In this document: one piece after another, positions 51,701 to 59,637 of the stretch
Position numbering within the stretch: the first letter of the stretch is position 1
Layout: every line of letters starts with the position of its first letter
Assembly: GCF_001625305.1 (NCBI RefSeq)
Contig: NW_017804476.1
Span: forward strand, 1,062,132 to 1,126,131
From: Branchiostoma belcheri
Lineage: Eukaryota > Chordata > Leptocardii > Amphioxiformes > Branchiostomatidae
DNA length: 64,000 nucleotides
Reading direction: 5' to 3'
Notes under the pieces: generated by a model
What the model was told of the DNA's origin: nothing
What the model saw: only the letters and a program-made list of their open reading frames with translations
Database searches by the model: none
Translations under genes and position numbers: made by a program

Positions 51701-53824
51701 TGAGGCAATTAATTTTTTTTAAACAATTGTTTGGGCCAGGAAGAATTTATTTTGCTGAGTATATTAACAAAAAGATCACTTTGTCTTAAGATTTTTGATG
51801 GAATAACCTTAACCGCAACCTCCTTGCCTTGAAACATATTGGGTCCATCTGGATAGACTAAGTCAATAGTAACAGTAACGTTCACACAAAAGTGTAGACA
51901 ATACATAAGTCACACCAATTTAATTCTTGGTTAACGGATTTTTCTAGAAAAAATAATGGAGCGGGCGGGGGAAAAAAAACAGGCCTAGGCATCCCAAAAT
52001 AGTATGATAGGAGCCATGAAGTCAACACACCAGGCTGGTTCAAAATTTAAACGATGAATTTTGAACTTTTAATGATACCATTGCATTGAAAGATAGAATA
52101 ACTGTAACAACTAGGATGAAAAGGACTGTTTTCGACTGTTCAGGGCAAAATATGAGCATTTTGCAGTTGATTCTGAATTTTTATTTTTATTTGGAAATCA
52201 GAAAAAAATGAACCGGGTGAATCTGTTAACCAAGAAATTAAATTGGTGTGGCCTTAGCACTGGCTAATACAAATGGGATTTGAAGATTTTCCTGTTCTTG
52301 CTTTCCATTTTATGTTCTGGTTTTCTAGTGACAGAGCCAAATTGTTTCTTTTATCATTCTGGTTGAATCAGATATTTAATCTTTAATGGCAACAGGTGGC
52401 TGACAGGCATTTCCAATGCAATAATGTGTTACAAATGGATTAATTATTGTTGTAGGAAACTAGATGCGAGTAGAAACTGTTAACAGAAAGATCGAACCCA
52501 CAGCAAACCTGATGCTCTAACCATTCAGCCAAAAGGTCTAGACCTGTCAGATGGATCAGTTGGTAGTGCCTGTAAACTCCCCACTGTTACATTGTCTTTA
52601 AAAGAAAGCCTTAGTTTAATATAATAATATAGTTCAAACTTCAGACATTCAATGAAAAGCACAAAACATAAATGTTTCAGAGGAAATACAAAATCATAAA
52701 TTGCCAGAAATTCTTTATATGAAATTCCTTCAGGAAGTACAATTTATTTTCTCTACAGTAATTATTTCGATCAGTCAGTATTTAAAGTAAGTTTACTGAT
52801 GATTTTCACAGTCTGAAAGATAAAAGAGTCCTAAGCTTTAAGGACTTTTTCTTACTACATGTACATGCACAGAATACTAATGTAAGACGTAAAGATTTAC
52901 ATGTAAATCCCTGTGGACAAGAAAGATCTAGAATCTAGGGCAATCTGTGCATGGTCACTCTGATCACAGGCAACTTCTCAGAAATCAGAGAGAAGATCAC
53001 TTAGCAAACCAAAAACAGAAGGTCTTAGCATGTGTTTCGCAACAAATTTATCATCCTCCTTCCACAAATGAACATTCTGTTGTACCCACCTTTAGGAATC
53101 GGCTGTTATAAGTGGTAGAAACTTTGTCTTGCGTCTCTTCCGCAACACTGACCAGTCCTGTGGCCTAGCATGCTGATCCAAAGTTCAGGGATGGGTCAGA
53201 AATTCAAGATATGCTAGCGGTGATAAAACCCACTTGTATAAGCCTCAGGCAAGTGTACTATCAGCTCCCCAGATTTCCAAGTGCTGTAAGAATACTGTTG
53301 GCAATCTGGGCTAGGTGACAATATGCAAGAGGGATCCTGGAGCTTGATGGAATTGAAACTGTACACTGGTACCTCCTAAGGGTTGCCAAGGTTATAAGCA
53401 ATGTTCTTGAGGGATGGATGGAAGAAGGGGAGCGAGCTACACCCCCACTGAGGAATGGTGGAAGCTTTAATGAGTTTTCAGGACTGGGAGACTGCAAGAA
53501 ACCACATGAGTGCGGGATTCTACATCTGTTGTTAGTGTTACAGTGGGGAGCCAGCTAGGGCGTAAAAAAAAAGAAACAGGCTGTGTTTGTGTTAACTGGT
53601 TGCCATTCAACCCAACGTGGTCCTTTTCTGTCGGCATTCTTGCTACAGGGAACGGAGGGAGCGGCAGTGTTATCAAACTGGGTTCCTCCCGACTCATCGA
53701 TATGGACAATCCACCCAACTCTCGCATCTTCATCGTCTGCAGTAAGAATCACACGGAAGCTGAGCTCAAGTATGCCTTCGAGAAGTTCGGAGACATGGAA
53801 GACATCTGGCTGGTGAAGGATAAG
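21672..53824 (+). CDS. RBM45: RBM45-like RNA-binding protein, first two coding exons (partial)
   Basis: Exon 1 (21672-21702) encodes MDGYSDCSSS and the first base of a Gly codon, with donor TCCG/GTAAGA. Exon 2 (53649-53824) starts after a good tract ending TTCTTGCTACAG and supplies the other two bases. It encodes an N-terminal linker, then NPPNSRIFIVCSKNHTEAEL and EKFGDMEDIWLVKDK, with donor AAG/GTCAGT. The RRM carries RNP2-like RIFIVC. The PPNSRIF..SK and FGD..DIW.V.DK pattern is what I recall of RRM1 in RBM45 (DRB1), a nuclear RNA-binding protein with several RRMs. RNP1 and the later RRMs must lie beyond 64000: no exon for them is visible in 53825-64000. The joining of the two exons over 31.9 kb is inference from phase, strand and the expected N-terminal composition. 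Confidence 0.72.
21703..23272 (+). other. RBM45 intron 1, transposon-poor start
   Basis: About 1.6 kb with no member of the element families that fill the rest of the intron, and no exon-like island. Confidence 0.5.
23273..23486. mobile_element. GATTACG-type element, subfamily B, copy 1
   Basis: Left end GGGGGCCCGCAAGCCC, right end CTTGCAGGCCCTC. Flanks CAAAAT and CAGAAT (5 of 6). The core, read on the minus strand, is built of units of type GATTACGCTCTACG spaced about 30 nt. Confidence 0.88.
23886..23973. mobile_element. Short hairpin MITE, TAATCTCCAAGCAGATCC family
   Basis: TAATCTCCAAGCAGATCCTA faces TAGGATCTTCTTGGAGATTA. The arms include CCTACGGTGG/CCACCGTAGG. Related by its ends to 1569-1760. 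No clear target duplication. Confidence 0.85.
24272..24730. mobile_element. GATTACG-type element, subfamily A, copy 1, split by another repeat
   Basis: Left end GAGGGCCTGCATGGGGG, right end GGCCTGCAGGCCCTC. The stretch from about 24450 to 24697 is an inserted repeat with its inverted match at 6389-6575. AAAAAA on both sides is a possible 6-bp duplication in low-complexity sequence. Confidence 0.8.
25477..25683. mobile_element. GATTACG-type element, subfamily A, copy 2
   Basis: GAGGGCCTGCATGCCC at the left, ACAGGCCCTC at the right. ATAAAA is duplicated exactly at 25471-25476 and 25684-25689. Core inverted relative to copy 1. Confidence 0.92.
25998..27244. mobile_element. AGGCCTAGGAAAAAAATGTT element, copy 1, with nested insertions
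   Basis: Ends AGGCCTAGGAAAAAAATG and its complement CATTTTTTTTCCTAGGCCT. Inner sequence matches the copies at 37169, 62182 and 62936. A 400-bp element at 26694-27093 is inserted in it, and about 26148-26610 is also foreign or highly diverged. Confidence 0.8.
26694..27093. mobile_element. GTAGTGCTGCATACC element, intact 400-bp copy
   Basis: GTAGTGCTGCATACC at the left is mirrored by GGTATGCAGCACTAC at the right. ACTCAG is duplicated (26688-26693 and 27094-27099) inside the host element, whose other copies read CACTCAGGTGTC without interruption. The interior contains facing CCGGACTTGTAAG/CTTACAAGTCCGG. Relatives at 18850-19486 and 54110-54340. Confidence 0.92.
28694..29091. mobile_element. PIF/Harbinger-type MITE, ATGGATGACATCC subfamily, copy 1
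   Basis: GGCCACACCAACTTAATTTT and ATGGATGACATCC at the left, mirrored at the right. TTA on both sides. The ends are shared with the TTCTTGGTTAACGG subfamily at 38314 and elsewhere, but the interior differs. Confidence 0.88.
29330..29400 (-). repeat. Fragment of a dispersed repeat (inverted match to 10441-10505)
   Basis: GACTAGCCCCCTGCTGTAGT and its surroundings are the reverse complement of the segment near 10470. Probably a SINE tail. Confidence 0.7.
30445..31575 (+). repeat. Tandem array of seven ~160-bp units with two unit types
   Basis: ACAGTGGTTA recurs at 30601, 30764, 30927, 31086, 31249 and 31408, spacing 163, 163, 159, 163 and 159. The 159-bp units (30927 and 31249) share CATAACTATAATTCTCATAA and lack ATGGCATC; the 163-bp units have ACTATAATGGCATCTC. 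Alternation of types indicates a higher-order unit. Confidence 0.95.
31856..31936. mobile_element. Short palindromic element, AGCCTGGGTGCCAT family
   Basis: AGCCTGGGTGCCATCCGTTT faces AAACGAATGGCTCCCAGGCT, with inner CAGGGCTTCTTGCG and a short loop. Related to 12143-12272. No clear duplication. Confidence 0.75.
32319..32596. mobile_element. GATTACG-type element, subfamily B, copy 2
   Basis: GAGGGCCTGTATGGGGGG to GCATGCAGGCCCCC. Flanks ATTTCT and ATCTCT (5 of 6). Longer than other copies because one core unit is extra. Confidence 0.85.
32764..32981 (+). other. Unexplained open frame, possible stray exon
   Basis: After TATTATAG the frame is open for 68 codons with AEKV-like start, SPFILYASPQLRMTKEEEEK and FPTMEEDQRRKTK, then TAA. 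The composition is protein-like, but the acceptor tract is poor. No family recognised; could be chance. Confidence 0.2.
33127..33262 (+). mobile_element. tRNA-derived SINE
   Basis: Head GTGTGGCGCAACGGCAGCG (box A) and GGGTTCGAATCC (box B), then CCGATCTTGTGTCCTTGG and CACTTCACACGACTTTCC. The tRNA-like part does not close a normal acceptor stem, so a functional tRNA is unlikely. Confidence 0.85.
33488..33812 (+). repeat. Two tandem ~160-bp copies
   Basis: GAGTATGCAAATGAGTACAT, CATTGACCCTG.GGGATGGAACC and GGGCTCATGTT recur in the same order. The second copy begins near 33650. Each unit contains ATGCAAAT, an octamer motif. Confidence 0.88.
34213..34414. mobile_element. GATTACG-type element, subfamily B, copy 3
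   Basis: GGGGGCCCACAAGCCC to CTTGCAGGCCCTC. AGTATT duplicated exactly at 34207-34212 and 34415-34420. Confidence 0.92.
34439..34810. mobile_element. hAT-like MITE, CAGGGCTCGAAAT ends, copy 1
   Basis: CAGGGCTCGAAAT faces ATTTCGAGCCCTG. Two internal GGGTGCACCAGTGCACCC palindromes sit near the ends. CAGGG..CCCTG ends suggest hAT, but no 8-bp duplication is visible here. Confidence 0.8.
35971..36705. mobile_element. 735-bp element with 28-bp inverted ends and AT-rich interior
   Basis: AGAGTCCATTCCGCGTCACC and GAGTGGGTT at the left are mirrored at the right with one mismatch. TAGTA flanks on both sides, overlapping the element's tips. The interior is AT-rich with many TTAGAA/TTCTAA and TTTGAA words. 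No ORF. Confidence 0.88.
36968..37156. mobile_element. GATTACG-type element, subfamily A, copy 3
   Basis: AGGGCCTGCATGGGGGG to GCATGCAGGCCCTC. Flanks TTAAAA and TTGAAA (5 of 6). Confidence 0.85.
37169..37514. mobile_element. AGGCCTAGGAAAAAAATGTT element, copy 2
   Basis: Ends AGGCCAAGAAAAAAATGTTA and ACATTTTTTCCCCAGGCCT. Inside: TTGACCCTTGCAAGGGAC, GATCGACCTTTTCTAGCTCC. Inverted relative to copy 1. It directly follows the GATTACG element at 36968. Confidence 0.85.
38314..38689. mobile_element. PIF/Harbinger-type MITE, copy 1
   Basis: GGCCACACCAATTTAATTTG at the left, AAAATTGGTGTGGCC at the right, TGA on both sides. Interior with GGCATCC..ATAGGAGCCATGAAG and TTTTGAACTTTTAAT-like stretches shared by all copies. 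Confidence 0.9.
39915..40224. mobile_element. PIF/Harbinger-type MITE, ATGGATGACATCC subfamily, copy 2
   Basis: GGCCACACTAATTCAATTTT, ATGGATGACATCC and the mirrored right end. Flanks TAA and TTA. Confidence 0.85.
40575..40936. mobile_element. hAT-like MITE, copy 2
   Basis: CAGGGCTTGAAATACTGG to AATTTCGATCCCTG. Internal GGTTGGGTGCACCAGTGCAC palindrome. AATTA borders both ends. Confidence 0.8.
41211..41380. mobile_element. PIF/Harbinger-type MITE, left half only (copy 2)
   Basis: GGCCACACCAATTTAATTTG and the CAACTGCAAAATGCTC block are present. The right half is missing. Confidence 0.75.
41999..42363. mobile_element. PIF/Harbinger-type MITE, copy 3
   Basis: GGCCACACCAATTTAATTTC to AAATTGGTGTGGCC, with TTA on both sides. 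Confidence 0.92.
42758..45640. mobile_element. Helentron-like nonautonomous element, long copy (contains gap)
   Basis: Starts ACAAGAAGCCATAGGTGAC followed by TCCGTGAAG. Ends in a stem-loop, ACTCCGT..GGAGGTCCTGACCTCC..ACGGAGT (45606-45640). A subterminal CTCCGTGAAG at the left is the complement of CTTCACGGAG at the right end. No long target duplication. Inside are two diverged direct repeats beginning near 43485 and 43953 (ACAGAAATGTACATCAGGTC). No transposase seen; 455 N hide part of it. Confidence 0.65.
44418..44872. other. Assembly gap (455 N)
   Basis: Run of N inside the long element. All open frames drawn across it are meaningless. Confidence 1.
45785..46883. mobile_element. Helentron-like nonautonomous element, short copy
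   Basis: Same start (AAGAAGCCATAGGTGACAAT) and same terminal stem-loop (46848-46882) as the long copy. The last 520 bp are almost identical to 45117-45640. The 5' motif is repeated at 45827 (AGTAGCCATTGGCGACAATT), giving subterminal direct repeats. Confidence 0.7.
48119..48373. mobile_element. GATTACG-type element, subfamily B, copy 4
   Basis: GAGGGCCTGCATGGGGGGG to GCATGCGGGCCCCC. AGAAAT duplicated exactly at 48113-48118 and 48374-48379. Confidence 0.92.
48487..49045 (+). repeat. 23-bp minisatellite, CCATGACATTGTGACCTCTGG
   Basis: About 23 units with consensus GACCATGACATTGTGACCTC plus TGG. Most units contain TGACCT (AGGTCA on the other strand). Interrupted by a G-rich insert near 48580-48600 and 48645. 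Confidence 0.95.
49046..50694 (+). other. RBM45 intron 1, stretch with few repeats
   Basis: Mostly AT-rich. At 49310-49400 a segment with AACTGATGAGCTGTGAGTCC and CGAAACATAGAGCG resembles a retroelement 3' end, weakly. No exon candidate. Confidence 0.45.
50695..51111. mobile_element. PIF/Harbinger-type MITE, ATGGATGACATCC subfamily, copy 3 (diverged)
   Basis: CGCCACAGCAAGTAATTTTT and ATGGATGACAT at the left, ATAAAATGGACTTGCTGTGGCC at the right in mirrored order. TAA on both sides (50692-50694 and 51112-51114). Confidence 0.8.
51298..51625. mobile_element. hAT-like MITE, copy 3
   Basis: CAGGGCTCAAAATTCATTTT to AGTATTTCGAGCCCTG. Internal GTGCACTTGTGCACC and GTGCACTGGTGCACC palindromes. Inverted relative to copy 1. 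Confidence 0.8.
51908..52253. mobile_element. PIF/Harbinger-type MITE, copy 5
   Basis: GTCACACCAATTTAATTCTT to AAATTGGTGTGGCC. The left tip has decayed and the left duplication is lost; TTA follows at the right. Confidence 0.85.
52490..52545 (-). repeat. tRNA-like SINE head fragment
   Basis: On the minus strand: TGGCTGAATGGTTAGAGC (box A like) and GTGGGTTCGATC (box B like). The body is missing. Confidence 0.55.
52546..53648 (+). other. End of RBM45 intron 1: nothing further recognised
   Basis: AT-rich until about 53100, then moderately GC-rich up to the exon. No repeat families and no second exon with matching phase. Confidence 0.45.
53649..53824 (+). CDS. RBM45: RBM45-like exon 2: N-terminal half of RRM1
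   Basis: GC-rich island with phase 1 in and phase 0 out. Encodes the linker GSSRLIDMDNPPNSRIF and RRM1 beta1-alpha1-beta2 up to DIWLVKDK. RNP1 would be on the next exon. Confidence 0.88.
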
Positions 53825-53921
53825 GTCAGTGCTTTTTAATACAGAACTGTGGCAGAAATACTTTTTTGCAGTGCAAATTCTGCAATATTGCGTTTTGTCA
53901 AAATTTTGTTCTGCAATTCAG

Positions 53922-54087
53922 GGTGGCCCGCAGGCCCTTTTCCGTAGAGCGTAATCGGCCGTTTTATTTCTACGTAGAGCGTAGACGGACCGCTCTAATA
54001 TCTAATTTGGAATTTATCGTAAAGCGTAATCGAGAGGTTTCCGAATTCAGCGTAGAGCGTTGTCGGGTCCCCCCCTTGCAGGCCCTC
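53922..54087. mobile_element. GATTACG-type element, subfamily B, copy 5 (internally deleted)
   Basis: GGTGGCCCGCAGGCCC to CTTGCAGGCCCTC. ATTCAG duplicated exactly at 53916-53921 and 54088-54093. One to two core units are missing. Lies 97 bp after the RBM45 exon. Confidence 0.9.
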
Positions 54088-54109
54088 ATTCAGGAAAGCT
54101 TTCTCCAAA

Positions 54110-54340
54110 TACATACTGGATCAATACTCATGGCATATACAAAATTTCATGTTGGCATACACTTTACTTTAAAATTACTTGGATATTATATACATATATA
54201 TAGAATCAGTACAATGTAGTAAATGCAAAAGCTCTTAAACATCATTGAACCACTAGCCTGATTTTTTTCAGTCTGCAAAATTGCAGGTTGCTTAATTTTT
54301 CTTCTGCAATATTGAAAACGTCTCTGCTGCAAAATGGAAA
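54110..54340. repeat. Fragment of the GTAGTGCTGCATACC element family
   Basis: GGCATATACAAAATTTCATG and GCCTGATTTTTTTCAGTCTGC match the copies at 18850-19486. Ends missing. Confidence 0.65.
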
Positions 54341-54597
54341 CTGCAGATGGGTATTTCTAACACTGAAATGTAACTGTCAAGTATGACTTTCTATGAAATG
54401 TGAAATATTGCATCGAGGGTGTATGTAACTCTATCATTGTCTAATGTTTTCAATAACTTTTTTCAAGGATTAAAAAAAGAGGATATCTACAGGAATAAAA
54501 ACATGACATTGTACATTATACATGTAGTTTTCAGGTTTATCATTGAAATTGTCTTTTCAGGTAAATCATTATATAATCACTATATTACCGGTAGTTA

Positions 54598-54975
54598 AGC
54601 CACACCAATTTAATTTGTTGGTTCTCGGATTTTTCAGAAAAAATATGAAGCGACAGGGCGAAAAAAAATAAAAATAAAAACAGGTCTAGGCATCCTATTA
54701 TAGGCTTAAATGCTACAAAATGAGCCATGAAGTCAACACAAAAGGCTGGGTTAAAATTTAAACATTGAATTTTGAACTTTTAATCACACCACTGCAATGA
54801 TAGATGGGAAAACTGTAACAACTAGGAAGAAAAGGACTTTCCTCAACTGTTGGGGGGCAAAACATGAGCATTTTTCAGTTGATTCAGGACCAGAATCAAA
54901 TTTTTTTATTTATTTGCAAATCAGAAAAAAACGAAGAGGCGAATCCGAGAACCAACAAATTAAATTGGTGTGGCC
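54598..54975. mobile_element. PIF/Harbinger-type MITE, copy 6
   Basis: AGCCACACCAATTTAATTTG to AAATTGGTGTGGCC, with TTA on both sides. Confidence 0.9.
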
Positions 54976-57067
54976 TTATGAAAAAGATACTAAATCTGCG
55001 ATAGGAAAAATCAGTAGAATCTATTGTTATGTGTACACAGTTTAAAATTGAATCTTGTGGATAGAAGTTCTTTCGGGAGGGTTTTTCCACTCAGCACTTC
55101 ACATAGCAGCTCGGTCAGCTGTGTCTGTGTTTAGTTTAGATCTGACCTGAGCCACAAATACGGCAATATTTATAAACATCTCCGACCCATTTCATCACAG
55201 CCATGTGGCATGGGAAGTCATTTGTTAGTCGGTCTAACTTTGGGGGTGACTGTTTTTTTTTTAGGTCATGCTTGTTTAAATTGTTTTGTAGTAGTTTTCA
55301 ATTTAGGAAATTGCACACCTGACCCTCTGGCAATTAAGGCTTAGATTTTAGCTATTATGTAATAATACAAGAGGAAAATATAATATGTTAAGCATCGTAT
55401 TCATAATGTAATAGTAATTTCCTGTAATTCATAATCTACACATACAATTGCCATTGAATTATGAGATAAACAAGTGCACTTTTCATAATTATGTCAAACA
55501 TGTACAATTTGTTAGAAATTTGTTTGCTTTGAAATTCTTGAACCATTTACTTACTAGATATGTGTTAACGGCTTTTCTGGCCTTGCTATAATTCATCTTT
55601 TTTATTCTGTACTTTGAAAATGACAAGCTTACATTTTGTCAAGTTGATATTGTGAATTTTTTTGTACTTTAAATGTACATTTTGTACATACAACTGCTGG
55701 AAAATTCGTTTGTAGGGACTGAGGAGTTGTTCCCAGTTATTCAGCCAGAAGTTATGCGCAAAACATGTGTTTTGTAAGTAACACATAATTACCTACACAC
55801 ACCTTTAAGGCACAGGCTGCTACACAATGTTACCACAGGCCATCTGTCAATTTGACAACTAACAGAAGATAACAAATTCTTTTAAGAATTCTTTCAATTA
55901 AAATTCTAATTGATCTTAATTGTTCTAACACACCAGTATCTGATTTCAAAAACTTACTTTGGGTTTTCAATTACAAAAAAGTATTCTGCTCCATTTGATT
56001 TGGGTACACCGATGAACAAAATCATTACCTCCATGCTATTGTGTATATCTCATGGATCATTTGGTCTTACTTTAACTGATCAAAGGAAGGCTTTAGGGTA
56101 GAGTTTTGTCAACAGTTCACTTGACTGGCTGTCTTTGAAAGTACTAACAGTTGTCTCTGAATATACAAAATGTTAGGTACCAGACAAGGGCAATGAACTT
56201 TGTGTCAGTTACATCAGACTCGGAGCACAAGAAAGTTCGTTCACATCAATTCTTCTTTTCTAAGATTATCGCTATGACAACTATTGTCTTAACAACTTTA
56301 TAAGACTCCAAGACGAGATCTTGACCGGGTTGAAAAATATCTACAGAGTGTGTCTTGAAAGCTCACAAAAGTAGCTGACTTTTGTTGTGTGTTTGGTTAT
56401 AACTATTCGTCAAAACATTATAAGACTTTCATTTTGAAAATTTGTGTTGATTGTGAATAAAATTATCCAATCTAAAGAGCAATAAAATGGAGAATATAGA
56501 TGTAGTACCCCCCCCCCCAAATGATTGTACAGTAATTATATGACATTGTATATGTAGGGAAATCTTTCAAACATACTTTTAATTTTATATAAATGTACTC
56601 ATTCCCTTTCCAAGCCCAGAAGGATATTGAAAGATACATTTTTGGATACTTGTTCATTTTATAATTCACAATTAAGATTGATTTATGTGAATGACTTTCA
56701 TGTTGTTTTTACAGAAATCCATATGACACAGTCTAGACTTGCCTGTCCCCCTGCCCAGTTGAATGATTATGTTTGTCCAACATTCTCAGCTGGACACTGT
56801 TCTTTTGTGGCCTGTAACCAAATCTGCATGATGCTCAGACTAGAAGGCCTATTTTTGGGTCATCTGTGTCTGTCCTTTCCTAGAAAGGGCATGTGTAGGG
56901 GTTACAATGATGTGCCGAAATCATTAAGTACATGTAACTTTGATACAAGATAGGGTTTCAGTAACATTCTTCCTTGCTCTACATGCAGAAGGGAAGATTT
57001 TTAAAGGCAAAAAGGAATTGGGATTTTTATGTAGAAAGATTGAATTTAGTTGTCTATTCAGTGTAAC
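54976..57067 (+). other. RBM45 intron 2, AT-rich stretch without recognised content
   Basis: About 2.1 kb with no exon-like island and none of the window's element families. A C homopolymer at 56510. Confidence 0.45.
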
Positions 57068-57073
57068 TTGTAT

Positions 57074-57284
57074 GAGGGCCTGCAAGCCCTTTTTCGTAAG
57101 GCGTAATCAGGCCGTTTTAGACTTCGTAATTCGTAGGCAGCCTCCGCAAAAATCAACGTAATTCGTAATTGGACATTAGCCGCAAATCGTAAAGTCGTAA
57201 TCAGCTCTGAGACTTTAACGTAATTCGTAATAGGCGGCGAAAATTTTGCGTAATTCGTAATCACTACCCCCCTTGTAGGCCCTC
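57074..57284. mobile_element. GATTACG-type element, subfamily A, copy 4
   Basis: GAGGGCCTGCAAGCCC to CTTGTAGGCCCTC. TTGTAT duplicated exactly at 57068-57073 and 57285-57290. Confidence 0.93.
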
Positions 57285-57572
57285 TTGTATTGATGCTTTG
57301 TTGTAGTACAGGATTTTATCAATCAATCAATACTATTAGGTTTGAAGAATAAATATAATCAATTTACGTAAATGTTTCTCGGCACAGATCCGAATAATGT
57401 TACCACCCGCATGTGTATATTTCTGGGATATCTGCAACCCCCAAGAGAGCCTTCCTCGCAGACAGACAGTCCCCAGACTGTGTACATCTGGGCTGCATAT
57501 GGAGGGTTTGGGGTGACCCACTTTCCCCATGTCAAACCAGGGGTGATTGCCCTGATGTGGCTGGACACCCCC

Positions 57573-58030
57573 ACAGCACCCATCAACATACAGGCATGAC
57601 AGCACAGGGGCAGCAGGGGGACAGTCTCTGAAGTTCAAGGGGACCAGGATAGTCTCTGAAGTTCAATGTTGAACTACATGTACATCTATCATTCAGCAGA
57701 CAGATTTTGAACGACATGGTCTTCAGCACCCATCAACATACAGGCATGACAGCACAGGGGCAGCAGGGGGGACAGTCTCTGAAGTTCAAGGGGATCAGGA
57801 TAGTCTCTGAAGTTCAATGTTCAACTAGACATAAACCAGTTTAGCAGATAGATTTTGAATGACAATAATGTCATGGTCTTCATCACCCATCAACTCACAG
57901 ACATGACAATACAGGGGCATTTAGGGGGACAGTCTGTGAAGTTCAAGGGGATCAGGATAGTCTCTTAAGTTCAATGTTCAACTAGACATCAGTTTAGCAG
58001 ACAGATTTTGAATGATGTACATGTGCATGT
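57573..58030 (+). repeat. Three tandem ~150-bp units
   Basis: CAGCACCCATCAACATACAG starts at 57573 and 57724, and a diverged CATCACCCATCAACTCACAG at 57881. Units share GACAGTCTCTGAAGTTCAAG twice each, so each unit is itself a partial duplication. Confidence 0.9.
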
Positions 58031-58745
58031 ACATGTAGTCTTCAAGTTCAATGTCAAGTATGGGTAACAGATTTGAACTGCCAGAACACATAAGGTTGGT
58101 TGCCAGAAGTCAGTGATGCTGTAGCCAGACAACGTTTTTACATTGCGGAACGGAATCCAATGTTGTTTTGGGTGGCTGAGCTGTAGGTTTGTGTGTCTGT
58201 TTGCCTGGACAGGGTAGGTTGACAGCACATGGGTTGGCAGAAGATTGTTTAATAGCAGGTAAAAGGTCCCAGAATCTGGCTGGGAGCCAGTGGTAATTGG
58301 AGGTGGACATGGGGGAATTCAGGAAGCCAAGGATTGCATGCTTCAAAAAAGTCTGAAAATCTCTGATTTCTGGATTTTCAATGTTGACCTTGGAATCATG
58401 AATGTCAAGTTGAGAATAATACTAACAGTTGACAACTTACAACAAATGATGATGTTTACTTGTAACTCCAGACCAAGTAAGGATACTTTGCCAGTGGCAG
58501 TACCGGTTCTAGAGTTATAGATAAGCCATATATAATACTTATGAAATTCTGAGAATGTACAGATGTAGTACACATGGGTTTTGTGTTGCATTCAGTGCCC
58601 TTGAACTTGAAGAAGTGACTTTCTGTATAAAAAAATGTAGTAACTGGTTTTAGTCATGAAAATCATGGCTGCATACTTGGGCAACTCTCAGTGTTCAGCA
58701 GAATGTACTGTGCCTTCGCAAGTTTTTTCATGGTTTTCGTTGGAT

Positions 58746-58956
58746 GAGGGCCTGCAAGGGGGCTAGTGATTACGAATTACGCAAAATTTTCGCCGCCTCT
58801 TACGAATTACGTTCAAGTCTCAGAGTTGATTACGACTTTACGATTTGTGGCTAATGTCCAATTACGAATTACGTTGATTTTTGCGGAGGCTGCCTACAAA
58901 TTACGGAGTCTAAAACGGCCTGATTATGCCTTACAAAAAAGGGCTTGCAGACCCTC
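58746..58956. mobile_element. GATTACG-type element, subfamily A, copy 5, with empty-site paralog
   Basis: GAGGGCCTGCAAGGGGG to GCTTGCAGACCCTC, 211 bp. TTGGAT at 58740-58745 and 58957-58962. The uninterrupted paralog at 15059-15080 (minus strand) has a single TTGGAT, so boundaries and duplication are confirmed within the window. Confidence 0.96.
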
Positions 58957-59109
58957 TTGGATGTTTGGTCAACGTTGCATCAAAATTTTTCATATGGCAG
59001 ATGATATCTTTTCTGATATAGCATTTGGAAACTACAGACGGAGTGTTAACCTTATACATGTATAGGCAAAAACGACCTTATATGAGACGTTCTGCCGTAG
59101 TGCTACCCT

Positions 59110-59309
59110 GAGGGCCTGCAAGGGGGGGTAGTGATTACGAATTACGCAAAATTTTCGAATTACGTTAAAGTCTCAGAGCTGATTACGACTTTACGATTTG
59201 CGGCTAATGTCCAATAATTACGAATTACGATTTTTGCGGAGGCTGCCTACGAATTACGGAGCCTAAAACGGCCTGATTACGCCTTACGAAAAAGGGCTTG
59301 CAGGCCCTC
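59110..59309. mobile_element. GATTACG-type element, subfamily A, copy 6
   Basis: GAGGGCCTGCAAGGGGGG to GCTTGCAGGCCCTC. CTACCCT on both sides (59103-59109 and 59310-59316). One core unit boundary has been lost (ATTTTCGAATTACG). Sits 150 bp from copy 5 in the same host repeat. Confidence 0.93.
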
Positions 59310-59389
59310 CTACCCTCAGCAATCTTAGGCAGCTAATGCAAAGAACAGAAATCAGTTTTCAGTCCAAAGGGAATACTTAATGGGTGGGT

Positions 59390-59637
59390 AGGGTAGTGAT
59401 TACGAATGATGCCAAATCTTTGCCGCCAAGTATGAATCACGTTAAATTCTCCAGGACTGATTATGAATTACAGTTAATTTTATTACCAATGATGAAAAAA
59501 ACTAACAGTTTTGAAAACAAGTTTCCAATCTTTGCCGCCAAGTATGAATGACGTTAAATTCTCCAGGACTGATTATGAATTACAGTTAATTTTATTACCA
59601 ATGATGAAAAAAAACTAACAGTTTTGAAAACAAGTTT
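59390..59637. repeat. Decayed subfamily A remnant in a ~115-bp tandem duplication
   Basis: CAATCTTTGCCGCCAAGTAT to AACAGTTTTGAAAACAAGTT occurs twice in a row. The first copy starts from GTAGTGATTACGAATGATGC, recognisable as the left core of a GATTACG-type element. Confidence 0.8.
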
